A stretch of DNA of 64,000 nucleotides from an uncultured Psychroserpens sp. (GTDB lineage Bacteria > Bacteroidota > Bacteroidia > Flavobacteriales > Flavobacteriaceae). The stretch's first letter is position 1; each line of letters begins with the position of its first letter. The stretch is taken from positions 248,001 through 312,000 of the forward strand of contig NZ_CANMRL010000003.1 of NCBI RefSeq assembly GCF_947500255.1. Reading direction: 5' to 3'. A model generated the notes under the pieces. It was not told where the DNA came from and did not search any database. It worked only from the letters and a program-made list of their open reading frames with translations. A program made the translations under genes and the position numbers. Positions 44,450 through 53,359 of this stretch are shown here, one piece after another.

Positions 44450-45841
44450 TTATTTCCCTATACAGAAATTAGCAAAGATATTACCTAATAGATCATCGTT
44501 TGTAATCTCTCCTGTAATCTCTCCAAAATGATATAGTGCCTGACGAATATCTATCGCCAATAAATCACCAGACAATCCAGTTTCTAATCCGTGTTTTACT
44601 TTCTGAATTTCCTCAAACGCTTTTAATAAGGCATCATAGTGGCGTGAGTTAGTCACGATGGTCTCATTATTCCGTAGCGCTCCAGTGTTAATTAACTCCA
44701 AAAGCGAATTGGTTAGCGTTTCTACACCAAATCCTGTTTTAGCAGATAGTAATTGGATATTTTCTATTTCAGATTGTAGACCTGCCAATTGTGAGTCATC
44801 TAACTGATCTATTTTATTAGCAATAATCAACAGCGGTTTTCGTGGATACTTATTTTTTATTTTTTCGATTTCAATCTGAATTGTTTTTAAATCTGAAATC
44901 GACTTAGAGCTGTCAAATAGGTAAATAACCACTTGTGCTTGGTCTATTTTCTCAAACGTTTTTTTAATACCAATGCTTTCTACCACGTCTTTAGTTTCTC
45001 TAATCCCTGCCGTATCAATAAACCGAAAGCCAATACCTCCAATTGAGATTTCATCTTCTATCGTATCACGCGTTGTTCCGGCAATTTCAGAAACTATAGC
45101 GCGTTCTTCATTTAATAAGGCATTGAGAAGCGTAGACTTTCCAACATTAGGTTCGCCAACAATAGCTACTGGAATTCCATTTTTAATGACATTCCCAACG
45201 GCAAACGAATCGATGAGACGTTTAAGTACGAAAGTAATTCTGTCCACCAATTCTTTAAATTGCGAACGATCAGCAAATTCAACATCTTCTTCAGCAAAAT
45301 CAAGTTCTAATTCTATCAAAGAGGCAAAATTGAGTAGTTCCTCTCTTAGTTTAGCTATTTCCGAAGAAAAACCACCACGCATTTGCTGCATAGCCACTTG
45401 ATGTGAGGCTTCATTATCACTAGCAATCAAATCGGCCACAGCTTCAGCTTGTGATAGATCCAACTTTCCATTTAAAAAAGCACGTAAGGTAAATTCTCCT
45501 GCGTTTGCCATTCGGCATCCTTTCCGAAGAAATAATTGTATAATTTCTTGTTGAATATATAAACTGCCATGACAAGATATCTCTACAACATCTTCACCTG
45601 TGTAAGAATTAGGGTTCTTAAACACAGAAACCAAAACTTCGTCAAATACACGACCGCCTTCAGTAATATGACCTAAATGAATCGTGTGTGTTGCCTGATT
45701 GACCAAAGTCTTACCATCAACAACCGATTTAAAACTGTCGTCTACAATTGAGATCGCATCGTTACCCGAAAGTCGTATCACAGCAATAGCTCCGCTTCCA
45801 GAAGCTGTAGCTAATGCAACAATTGTATCTTGGTGAGTCAT
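44450..45841 (-). CDS. mnmE: tRNA uridine-5-carboxymethylaminomethyl GTPase MnmE
   Basis: Works with MnmG to modify the wobble uridine of tRNAs. The N-terminal formyl-THF-binding domain begins DTIVALATASGSGAIAVIRLSG. The central helical domain surrounds an inserted Ras-like G domain with GEPNVGKSTLLNALL, the switch motif EIAGTTRDTIEDE, DTAG and NKID. The C-terminus ends in FCIGK, carrying the invariant cysteine. Full length at 463 residues. A TAnnTTTG box lies just upstream on the - strand. Confidence 0.96.
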   Translation of the reverse strand: MTHQDTIVALATASGSGAIAVIRLSGNDAISIVDDSFKSVVDGKTLVNQATHTIHLGHITEGGRVFDEVLVSVFKNPNSYTGEDVVEISCHGSLYIQQEIIQLFLRKGCRMANAGEFTLRAFLNGKLDLSQAEAVADLIASDNEASHQVAMQQMRGGFSSEIAKLREELLNFASLIELELDFAEEDVEFADRSQFKELVDRITFVLKRLIDSFAVGNVIKNGIPVAIVGEPNVGKSTLLNALLNEERAIVSEIAGTTRDTIEDEISIGGIGFRFIDTAGIRETKDVVESIGIKKTFEKIDQAQVVIYLFDSSKSISDLKTIQIEIEKIKNKYPRKPLLIIANKIDQLDDSQLAGLQSEIENIQLLSAKTGFGVETLTNSLLELINTGALRNNETIVTNSRHYDALLKAFEEIQKVKHGLETGLSGDLLAIDIRQALYHFGEITGEITNDDLLGNIFANFCIGK

Positions 45842-45855
45842 CCTATATTTTTTTA

Positions 45856-45863
45856 CAAAAGTA
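45856..45863 (-). promoter_or_regulatory. -7 promoter box for mnmE
   Basis: On the - strand it reads TACTTTTG, an exact TAnnTTTG match, 15 bases before the ATG. No clear -33 element, and the leader would be very short. Confidence 0.4.
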
Positions 45864-45950
45864 TTGCAATTTTAGCTTTATAAAATAAATTTGGAGAGTT
45901 CTTTAAGTTTTTATTAATAAATGTGATTAATTTTCTTTTATTGAACTTAT

Positions 45951-45958
45951 TATATTTG
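45951..45958 (+). promoter_or_regulatory. -7 promoter box for the TlpA-like gene
   Basis: TATATTTG matches TAnnTTTG exactly and ends 17 bases before the ATG at 45976. No clear -33 TTG. Confidence 0.5.
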
Positions 45959-45975
45959 CAGTACTAAATTATTAC

Positions 45976-47136
45976 ATGATGAAAAAGATAGTTACAATTT
46001 TTTGCTTAAGTGTTTTATTATTCAACTGTAAGACTGAAGGCAGTTCTGAAGAAGTTGTTAGAGAAACCTATTTAATTACTGGAGAAGCTCCTGGCGTTTA
46101 TAATGGCATTAGAGCACACCTACAAACCACCGATCAACGTGGTAGGAAGATTAATGTAGATACTGCTATCGTCATGAATGAGCGCTTTGTATTTGAAGGT
46201 AAAGTTGATACACCTCAAATGTGGAACTTGAACATCAATAGCGTTAAAGGAGATCTTCCGCTTATTGTTGAAAACAAAGCCATAACTATTGATGTTGATA
46301 ATACTAATTTATCTAAATCAAAGATTAAAGGCACAAAAGCAAATGATGACCTCATGTCGTTAAATGCACAAGTCGAAGAACTCAACGCAAAGGCTACAAA
46401 ATTAAACGAACAAATACGTGCTACAGATGATAAGAACGTAAAGAGCCAACTAGCGCAAGAATTCACCCAACTCACAAGAGATATGAGAGCCTTACCTATA
46501 ACTTATGCTAAAGAAAATAAAAGCAGCTTATACTCATTGGTTGTAATTGATAATTTATTTAAAACGAACCAACCAGACCTTGACAATATTTCGTCACTTT
46601 TTGATGGTTTGGACGCATCAATTAAAAGCACTAAACTTGGTAAGAATATTGAAGCAAAAATAACTGGACTACAACAACAAAGAGCACTATTAAGTGCCAC
46701 AGAAATTGGAAAACAAGCACCTGATTTTACATCGACTAAGCCTGATGGGAGTCCGTTGGCATTAAAAGATGTTATGGGAAAAGTGACTATTATCGATTTT
46801 TGGGCAGCGTGGTGTGGGCCGTGTAGACGTGAAAACCCTAATGTTGTTAAAGTATATAATAAGTATCACTCTAAAGGGCTAGAAATTATTGGTGTATCTC
46901 TAGATGGTACAACAAGACAACAAGATCCAAAAGCGGCTTGGTTACAAGCTATCGAACAAGATAAACTAACTTGGAACCATGTATCAAGTTTAAACTATTT
47001 TAATGACCCTGTGGCTAGAGCCTATAATATTAGATCAATTCCTGCGACATTTATTTTAGATGAAAATGGAACGATTGTCGCCAAAAATTTAAGAGGACCA
47101 GCTCTGGAAGCTAAAATTGCTGAGTTGCTTAACTAA
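45976..47136 (+). CDS. TlpA-like thioredoxin lipoprotein with DUF4369 domain
   Basis: Lipoprotein signal (SVLLFNC), then a DUF4369-type beta domain (~30-130), a helical linker with coiled-coil character (~125-175), and a thioredoxin fold from ~245 with the redox motif WCGPC (C280, C283) and a cis-Pro segment SIPATFILDENG. Such Bacteroidota proteins reduce disulfides in the periplasm, often for cytochrome or outer-membrane protein maturation. It stands alone between its own promoter box and a terminator. Confidence 0.9.
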   Translation: MMKKIVTIFCLSVLLFNCKTEGSSEEVVRETYLITGEAPGVYNGIRAHLQTTDQRGRKINVDTAIVMNERFVFEGKVDTPQMWNLNINSVKGDLPLIVENKAITIDVDNTNLSKSKIKGTKANDDLMSLNAQVEELNAKATKLNEQIRATDDKNVKSQLAQEFTQLTRDMRALPITYAKENKSSLYSLVVIDNLFKTNQPDLDNISSLFDGLDASIKSTKLGKNIEAKITGLQQQRALLSATEIGKQAPDFTSTKPDGSPLALKDVMGKVTIIDFWAAWCGPCRRENPNVVKVYNKYHSKGLEIIGVSLDGTTRQQDPKAAWLQAIEQDKLTWNHVSSLNYFNDPVARAYNIRSIPATFILDENGTIVAKNLRGPALEAKIAELLN

Positions 47137-47156
47137 TAGCTGCATTAATAAAATTT

Positions 47157-47190
47157 AAGCCTTCTCTCTTAAAAGATTGAAGGCTTTTTT
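47157..47190 (+). terminator. terminator between the thioredoxin and rhomboid genes
   Basis: Stem AAGCCTTC (47157-47164) with GAAGGCTT (47179-47186), followed by a T run. It may also serve the convergent rhomboid gene. Confidence 0.75.
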
Positions 47191-47192
47191 AT

Positions 47193-47852
47193 TTAAATCT
47201 TCCCTAATTTATGCATTACAAACAAGATAATAATAGGTACAGCCAGTAACCCAACCATTAGCAGATCGGTTTCAAACAAAGAAGGCTGCAAAATAAGCGT
47301 AATAACATAACCTCCTATGGCACCTCCAAAATGAGCATCATGACCAATATTACCAACACGATTTTTCATGCCGTAAATTGAATATAAGAGATACATGATT
47401 CCGAAGATATAACCAGGGATTTCAAAAGGAATAAAGAACATATAAATACCACGCTCAGGCTCTAACAATATAGACGCATACAGAATACCCATAACTGCAC
47501 CACTTGCTCCTACTGCACTGTAATGATACTCGTTTTTATGAAAGTAAAGAGATAATAAACTCCCCAAAGCTAAGCTTCCAATGTATACTACTAAAAACCC
47601 TAACTCACCAAGATCACCAATAACAGCATTAGCAAAAAAGAAAAGCGTCATCATATTAAACAACAAATGTGTAGTATCGGCATGTAAGAACCCCGAACTA
47701 AACATTCTAAACTGTTCACCACGCCTGACACCTCCTACATTAAATTTATAGCGCTCGAAGAAACCATAATCTTCAAACCCTTTATATGATATTATTACAT
47801 TTGCTGCAATAATGATAATTGTAAATAAACTTAAACCACCTAAACTACCCAT
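47193..47852 (-). CDS. rhomboid intramembrane serine protease
   Basis: Six-helix rhomboid of 219 residues. The catalytic dyad is S117 in GASGAVMG and H174 in DAHFGGAIGGYV. The membrane-entry segment GFLHADTTHLLFNMMTLFFF (HxxxN on helix 2) is present. Rhomboids cleave membrane helices of client proteins; the target is unknown. Divergent from the acyltransferase gene across 46 bases. Confidence 0.92.
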   Translation of the reverse strand: MGSLGGLSLFTIIIIAANVIISYKGFEDYGFFERYKFNVGGVRRGEQFRMFSSGFLHADTTHLLFNMMTLFFFANAVIGDLGELGFLVVYIGSLALGSLLSLYFHKNEYHYSAVGASGAVMGILYASILLEPERGIYMFFIPFEIPGYIFGIMYLLYSIYGMKNRVGNIGHDAHFGGAIGGYVITLILQPSLFETDLLMVGLLAVPIIILFVMHKLGKI

Positions 47853-47866
47853 AGACTTTAATTACA

Positions 47867-47874
47867 TATATTTG
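47867..47874 (+). promoter_or_regulatory. -7 promoter box for the acyltransferase gene
   Basis: TATATTTG, an exact TAnnTTTG match, 24 bases before the ATG at 47899. Confidence 0.45.
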
Positions 47875-47898
47875 CCACTGCAAATCTAACATATATAA

Positions 47899-48792
47899 AT
47901 GCAATTTATTATCTACATCTTAGTTTATCCATTTTTATGGTTAATATCTATTCTTCCGTTTAGATTGTTATACGCATTTTCAGATGTATTATACCTATTT
48001 ATCTATCGTATTTTTGGCTACAGAAAAAAAACCGTACAGGATAATTTAAGACTGGTTTTTCCTGAAAAGGAATCTAAAGAAATTAATTTAATTACAAAAC
48101 AATTCTACCATCACTTATGTGACATGATTGTTGAGGCTATCAAATCATTATCGATTTCAGAAGCTGAAATGAAGAAGCGATTTACATTTACCAATGTCGA
48201 ATTAATTCAAGGTATAGAAGCTAAAGATAGAAGCATTGTACTCATGTGCGCACATTACGGAAGCTGGGAGTGGATATTTATTCTTCAAACTTATGTGAAA
48301 TCTAGAGGAAATGCAATTTATAAGCGGATACAAAATAAGTACTTTGACCGATTAGTTAAACGTATTAGAGCAAAATATAATAGCCATTTAATTACAACTA
48401 AAGAGACCATTCCTGAATTAATTAGGTTAAAAAATAGAGGTGTTTCTACTATTAACGGATTTGTATCTGACCAGACACCTAAACCTCAAAAAGCATTTCA
48501 TTGGACCGAGTTTATGAATATAAGAGTACCCGTGCACACAGGTGCCGAAATGTTAGCAAAACGTCTGGACATGTCTGTTGTATTCTTTAGCGTAAAACGC
48601 CTCAAACGCGGATATTATGAAACCACATTTGAGACGTTAGCAGACTATCCAAATGATTATAAAGATTATGAAATCACGGATCAATTCTTAAAGCTTGTCG
48701 AACAACAAATTTATGAAGCGCCACAATACTACTTATGGACACATAAACGTTGGAAACATAAAGACAAGAATCCTGAAGACTATAATAATTAA
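47899..48792 (+). CDS. lipid A biosynthesis (LpxL/HtrB-type) acyltransferase
   Basis: 297 residues with an N-terminal hydrophobic anchor (1-22). The catalytic H-x4-E motif of the family appears as HYGSWEW, and the GFVSDQTP block and HWTEFMNIRVPVHTGAEMLA follow. It transfers an acyl chain to lipid A or a related aminolipid at the inner membrane. Its stop overlaps the convergent lipoprotein gene by four bases. Confidence 0.88.
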   Translation: MQFIIYILVYPFLWLISILPFRLLYAFSDVLYLFIYRIFGYRKKTVQDNLRLVFPEKESKEINLITKQFYHHLCDMIVEAIKSLSISEAEMKKRFTFTNVELIQGIEAKDRSIVLMCAHYGSWEWIFILQTYVKSRGNAIYKRIQNKYFDRLVKRIRAKYNSHLITTKETIPELIRLKNRGVSTINGFVSDQTPKPQKAFHWTEFMNIRVPVHTGAEMLAKRLDMSVVFFSVKRLKRGYYETTFETLADYPNDYKDYEITDQFLKLVEQQIYEAPQYYLWTHKRWKHKDKNPEDYNN

Positions 48793-49766
48793 TCTAAGTC
48801 TGGCGGATCTGTTGAATATTTATGATACCAAGCCAATACAGGGTTTAAACCATCTATTGTTCGTACATATAATGTGTTTTCAGTTATTGAAAGAATCTCA
48901 TAGGATGATGAGCTTACAAAATAGCCCATAAATGCATCGTTAGTAAAATTCATGACTGTTCCTCTCGGATTAAAGTCCGGATCAGGAACAGCAGACCAAT
49001 CTACAGAAGTTGGTGCTAAAGACACATTACTAACTCCTGAAGTATCAAAATCAAAACAAGCATCTTCTCCAGCATCTTCTCCAATTACAGATTGATGTCC
49101 TGCATTAAAAAATGTTTGTCCGTTATTATTTAACTGAAATGTTAATTGGTTATCGACATCTAATGAAAAGGTTAATTCATCATCACATAGACAATCGCTA
49201 ATCTCGTCATTACACTTCTCAAATGGTGTCGCTGAGAAAAAACTTGGAAACCAAAAGGCATCTGCGGAAATCTCTGGAGTACCACCTACACCTAAATGTC
49301 CAGATTGAGAAGCCGCTAAATACCATATTTTAGAGGATCCTGCTCCTCCAGACAAAAAGTCTTTGGCTTCTTGATCATCAAATGCACTAAACACATCAAC
49401 ATCAACAGATGTACTTGTAGTCACTCCTCCTGTCCCAGAAGCAATCACAGTGACGTTGTATGTGTTAAGTCCTGTAAGATTAAATCTGTGCGTAATTTCA
49501 CCAGATGGCGTGACCTCAACATTGGTATTGTCTCCAAAATTATATCTGTAGGTAATGGCATTATCTGCACTTGCACTAAACGTGACAAATCCGGAGCCAT
49601 CACCATTAGGATTCATTAAATCTTGTCCTATAACTTCGAAGTTAAGAACTAAATTAGTTGGCGTAGTAATCTCACCAAATTCCTGATCTTCGTCTTGACA
49701 TGTAAATAATGTCATCATCACTAAAAGTGATAAGCCGCTATTGAATATTTTTTTTATTGTCATCAT
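48789..49766 (-). CDS. PKD-domain surface lipoprotein of the SusCD operon
   Basis: Lipobox Cys23 (MTLFTC) followed by QDEDQE, an acidic surface-export signal. A PKD-like domain spans ~40-125 (ITYRYNFGDNTNVEVTPSG). The C-terminal domain (~140-325) has KIWYLAASQSGHLGVGGTPE and a Cys-rich segment (KCNDEISDCLCDDE) and is related in style to the repeated modules of its neighbour. No catalytic motif. It is the last gene of the operon, 13 bases after the 695-residue protein, and probably a SusE/F-like glycan binder. Confidence 0.78.
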   Translation of the reverse strand: MMTIKKIFNSGLSLLVMMTLFTCQDEDQEFGEITTPTNLVLNFEVIGQDLMNPNGDGSGFVTFSASADNAITYRYNFGDNTNVEVTPSGEITHRFNLTGLNTYNVTVIASGTGGVTTSTSVDVDVFSAFDDQEAKDFLSGGAGSSKIWYLAASQSGHLGVGGTPEISADAFWFPSFFSATPFEKCNDEISDCLCDDELTFSLDVDNQLTFQLNNNGQTFFNAGHQSVIGEDAGEDACFDFDTSGVSNVSLAPTSVDWSAVPDPDFNPRGTVMNFTNDAFMGYFVSSSSYEILSITENTLYVRTIDGLNPVLAWYHKYSTDPPDLD

Positions 49767-49779
49767 GATCTTTTTACGC

Positions 49780-51867
49780 TTAGAGTTTTACGAGTTTATA
49801 TTGCCAAAATACACCAGAACCAGATTCGACATAGACTTCTATAGTATTACTGTCTACTAATGTCACATTATAAGTAATTGAACTTGGAACAGCAACATTT
49901 GGTAATTCACCTTGATTGTTCGCTTTTGGTAAACCAATATAAGCGCCTACTCCATTTAAAGTTAACTCTCCCGAGCTTGAGTTATAAGTATAAGTTGCTG
50001 GATTTGAACCGTCATGTGGAGCTACTGGAGTACCACAACCATCAGATCCACCTTGCCATCCTTCAATCCAACTTTCAGACCCCAAATTATTGGTAAACGA
50101 TCCGTCTGCACCAAAGACATAAGTATCATCAAAATAACATGCTCTATCTGCAACACAAACAGCATCACAAGAGAACCACTGCGTATCTCCAACGCTTGGT
50201 CCTACTCCTAGCGATCCAGCTTCAGGAGCCATTTGCCATGTTCCAGCCAATGGGTTTGGCGCTTCAGATTCTTTAACCAATCTGTACTGCCAAAATACAC
50301 CAGCTCCAGATTCGATATACACATCCATATTATTATTATCAACTAGGGTTACATTATAAGTTATCGAACTTGGAACAGCAACATTTGGTAATTCACCTTG
50401 ATTATTTGCTTTAGCTAAGCCAATATAAGCTCCAGTTCCGTTTAAAGTAATTGTTCCAGCGCCTGCATCATAGGTATATGTGGCAGGATTGGAACCATCA
50501 TGCGGTGCAACTGGTGTACCACAACCATCACTACCTCCTTGCCATCCTTCGATCCATGACTCTGCTCCTAAATCATTTACAAATGATCCATCTATTCCGA
50601 AGAAATATGTGTCATCAAAATAACATGTTCTATCAGTAACACAAACAGCATCACAAGAGAACCACTGTGTATCTCCAACGCTTGGTCCTACTCCTAGAGA
50701 TCCAGCTTCAGGAGCCATTTTCCATGTTCCAGTAATTGTTGGAGCCATAGATGGCGATTTGTAGAAATAAACATTATCAATGAAGAAATCAAATGTTCCT
50801 ACAGGTACACCTGAAAAAATAAGTTGTTGTATAGAATTGATAGAAGTCATTCCTGCATCAGTAAAATCACTCATTGGAATCTCTAAGGACACCCATTCAT
50901 TTTGTGGTAAATCATCAAAAACGATTTCAGCTTCGGTTGCTGTACCACCAAGATCTACTAGTTTTATTCTAAATGTCGTTGCATTTACTGACCAGAAATC
51001 TAAATGAAAGAATTCCATTTCGGTAGCATCAACGGCATCAGCACCATAAAACTCAACACCAACAAAATCGGCATCAGCATAAAACTTAGTGTCGTTACCA
51101 TCAATCTGCAAATCTGTTAGTGTGCTTGTACTCCAATCTGATCGCCAAGAACTCACATTAACATCAAGCGCATAAGTGTTACTAAACATTGAGATCACAT
51201 CTTCATCTGCTCTACTTGGCGGCACAGGAGCACCAGCCAAAGGCTGTAAAATTTCCGTTACCAAGAAATCTTCAGTATATGTTGTTGTTTCAATAGCCGC
51301 ACTAAATGCTGTTACTGTAATGGTATAGGTTCCGGCTTCATCATAGGTAAAAGAAACACCCTCATCGATATTCGCCATCATGATGGTATTGTTAGGATCG
51401 CCAAAATTCACTTCATAATTCATAGCAAACTCAGCCGATGCAGTTACATTAACTTGCCTAGAGACTGCTGTATCATTTTCAATGGTTACCATTAAGTTTT
51501 GCGGAGCTAAAAACGCGACGATTATAGTTTGCGTCACTGTAGTCACTTTTCCGTTAAGACCTGTAGCCGTAACAATTACATCATAAGAACCTTCTGCATA
51601 AGTATGTTGAACACTTTCGCCAGGGTTTAATTCTCCAGAAGAGCCCGTATTATCACCAAACTCCAGATCAAATTTTGCCGCACCTTCACCTGATGGTGTT
51701 AGTGTAACTAAACCCGAATTATCTGGCGTCACCACTGATAATAATGAAATATTGGTTGGTGCAGGCAGGTTGTTAACGAAGTTAGTATCATTGTCATCAT
51801 CTGTACAGCCATAGATAATAGCAGTAAGCAACGCTATACTCAGTATGTATTTTAAAATCTTCATCAT
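49780..51867 (-). CDS. SusE-like surface lipoprotein: two PKD domains, a CBM and a tandem-duplicated module
   Basis: 695 residues. Lipobox Cys21 (IIYGC) followed by TDDDND (surface signal). Two PKD-like domains (~30-115, ~118-205), a beta-sandwich module (~225-375, ending FIDNVYFYKS) that resembles the last module of the glucan-operon binding protein, then two copies of a ~153-residue module beginning GTW-MAPEAGSLGVGP. Each copy has several cysteines and a WIEGWQGGSDGCGTPVAP core. No catalytic residues. Probably a multivalent glycan-binding partner of SusD. Confidence 0.8.
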   Translation of the reverse strand: MMKILKYILSIALLTAIIYGCTDDDNDTNFVNNLPAPTNISLLSVVTPDNSGLVTLTPSGEGAAKFDLEFGDNTGSSGELNPGESVQHTYAEGSYDVIVTATGLNGKVTTVTQTIIVAFLAPQNLMVTIENDTAVSRQVNVTASAEFAMNYEVNFGDPNNTIMMANIDEGVSFTYDEAGTYTITVTAFSAAIETTTYTEDFLVTEILQPLAGAPVPPSRADEDVISMFSNTYALDVNVSSWRSDWSTSTLTDLQIDGNDTKFYADADFVGVEFYGADAVDATEMEFFHLDFWSVNATTFRIKLVDLGGTATEAEIVFDDLPQNEWVSLEIPMSDFTDAGMTSINSIQQLIFSGVPVGTFDFFIDNVYFYKSPSMAPTITGTWKMAPEAGSLGVGPSVGDTQWFSCDAVCVTDRTCYFDDTYFFGIDGSFVNDLGAESWIEGWQGGSDGCGTPVAPHDGSNPATYTYDAGAGTITLNGTGAYIGLAKANNQGELPNVAVPSSITYNVTLVDNNNMDVYIESGAGVFWQYRLVKESEAPNPLAGTWQMAPEAGSLGVGPSVGDTQWFSCDAVCVADRACYFDDTYVFGADGSFTNNLGSESWIEGWQGGSDGCGTPVAPHDGSNPATYTYNSSSGELTLNGVGAYIGLPKANNQGELPNVAVPSSITYNVTLVDSNTIEVYVESGSGVFWQYKLVKL
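49783..50244 (-). repeat. C-terminal copy of the in-gene tandem repeat
   Basis: Encodes the GTWQMAPEAGSLG module. Long stretches are nearly identical at base level to 50272-50730, with single-base differences. Confidence 0.85.
50272..50730 (-). repeat. N-terminal copy of the in-gene tandem repeat
   Basis: Encodes the GTWKMAPEAGSLG module. The period is about 486 bases, with a ~9-residue linker between the copies. Confidence 0.85.
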
Positions 51868-51889
51868 ATCTCTTTTTATAGTTGTTTTT

Positions 51890-53353
51890 TTAATATCCAG
51901 GATTTTGTTCCCATTGATTTCCAGCTAATTGAATTTCAATAGAAGGTATTGGAAACAGTTCATGCTTACCAGCTTGAAAACCATTTATCTCACTTGCAGC
52001 TCTACCAGTTCTAACTAAGTCAAAAAAGTGATGTCCTTCTCCAACAAGCTCTACACGTCTTTCATGATATATAGCAGAAGTTAATGCCGTTCCAGTTGCT
52101 GTTACATTGTTATCAGAATTTCCAAAAGCACGTTCTCTAACTCTATTTAAATATTGCTGTGCTCTCATATCATCTATTCCACCTCTATTAAGTGCCTCAG
52201 CTGCCATCAATAAGACATCTGCAAAACGAATAGATCTATAATTATTAGGATTTGTTAAATTGGCATCTCCAGTATTAGCATCACCTTGGCGCGCTATATA
52301 CTTTCTATTATAGTACCCTGTGTGCTCAAATCCGGTTGAGAATGTAGCGCCAGTATCATTGGCCCAAGTATCAATATCTAAAATTGCTGTTTCAAATCGG
52401 TTGTCGCCAGGTTCAAACTCATCAACAACTTCTTGGGTTGGTACATTAAAGCTAAATCCCGATTCAAAAACTGGACCTGTATAACTTCTTATACCATTAA
52501 ATCCAACAGCTACATTACCTTCACTACATTGAAGACATCCAAAACCAGCACCTTCTTGATCAGAATACTGTACCTCAAAAACAGATTCGATATTATTCTC
52601 GTTATCATTTTCAAACATAGTGCTGTAATCTGTGAGGAGATCATGCGGACCATTATTTATTAAGTCTTCCAGAACATTTGCCGCTTCTGAGAACTTATCT
52701 TGGTATAAATACACCTTTCCTAATAAAGCTTGCGCAGCTCCTTTAGTAACACGACCTGTTTCTGCCTGAACATAAGGTAAATTAGCGGCCGCAAAAATGA
52801 GATCTTCTTCCATTTGTGCATAGATTTCTGTCTTTGGTGTTCTTGGAATAGAAAACTGATCGCCAAATAGTATTCTTCTGTCAACAGCAAATGGTACATC
52901 TCCAAACCATTTTACCAATTCAAAATAATAATATGCTCTTAAGAATCGTGTTTGAGCCAAAACACCTTCTTTACCAACAAAATCAGTTTTATCTTGAAAC
53001 TCCATAATGTAGTTTGCGCGATTAACACCGCTGTACATCCATCCCCAAATGTCTCTTAATTGTTGATTAATAGGTGTGTGAATCATATCGTCTATTTCCT
53101 GAATACCAGGAACATCAATTGCACTTTCTCCTCCAGCTAAGGTGTTATCAGACGCAATTTCTCCCAACATAACGTTTAAGTATGTTGATTGCAATAGGTC
53201 ATATGCGCCAATTAATGCGTTTTGGTAATCTTCTTCAGTATTAAAGAAGTCCTCAGAATTTTGATCTTGTGAATCGACGTCGACAAAATCATCACTACAT
53301 GATATAAAAATAAGTAGTGAGATACCTATATATGTTATTCTTGTTAGTTTCAT
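51890..53353 (-). CDS. susD: SusD/RagB-family surface glycan-binding lipoprotein
   Basis: Lipobox Cys19 (LLIFISC) followed by SDDFVDVD. SusD architecture is clear: NTEEDYQNALIGAYDLLQ at the N-terminus, LAQTRFLRAYYYFELVKWFGDVPF, the TPR-like RVTKGAAQALLGKVYLYQDKFSEA, and the C-terminal IYHERRVELVGEGHHFFDLVRTG with a final WEQNPGY. It forms the lid over the SusC channel. It starts six bases after the susC stop. The glycan is inferred to be beta-glucan from the shared promoter module and related binding modules. Confidence 0.95.
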   Translation of the reverse strand: MKLTRITYIGISLLIFISCSDDFVDVDSQDQNSEDFFNTEEDYQNALIGAYDLLQSTYLNVMLGEIASDNTLAGGESAIDVPGIQEIDDMIHTPINQQLRDIWGWMYSGVNRANYIMEFQDKTDFVGKEGVLAQTRFLRAYYYFELVKWFGDVPFAVDRRILFGDQFSIPRTPKTEIYAQMEEDLIFAAANLPYVQAETGRVTKGAAQALLGKVYLYQDKFSEAANVLEDLINNGPHDLLTDYSTMFENDNENNIESVFEVQYSDQEGAGFGCLQCSEGNVAVGFNGIRSYTGPVFESGFSFNVPTQEVVDEFEPGDNRFETAILDIDTWANDTGATFSTGFEHTGYYNRKYIARQGDANTGDANLTNPNNYRSIRFADVLLMAAEALNRGGIDDMRAQQYLNRVRERAFGNSDNNVTATGTALTSAIYHERRVELVGEGHHFFDLVRTGRAASEINGFQAGKHELFPIPSIEIQLAGNQWEQNPGY

Positions 53354-53359
53354 CTTTAA

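Noticed and set aside
49783-50730. CRISPR-like or satellite repeat
   Set aside because: Only two long in-frame copies with a protein-level pattern; no short regular spacers.
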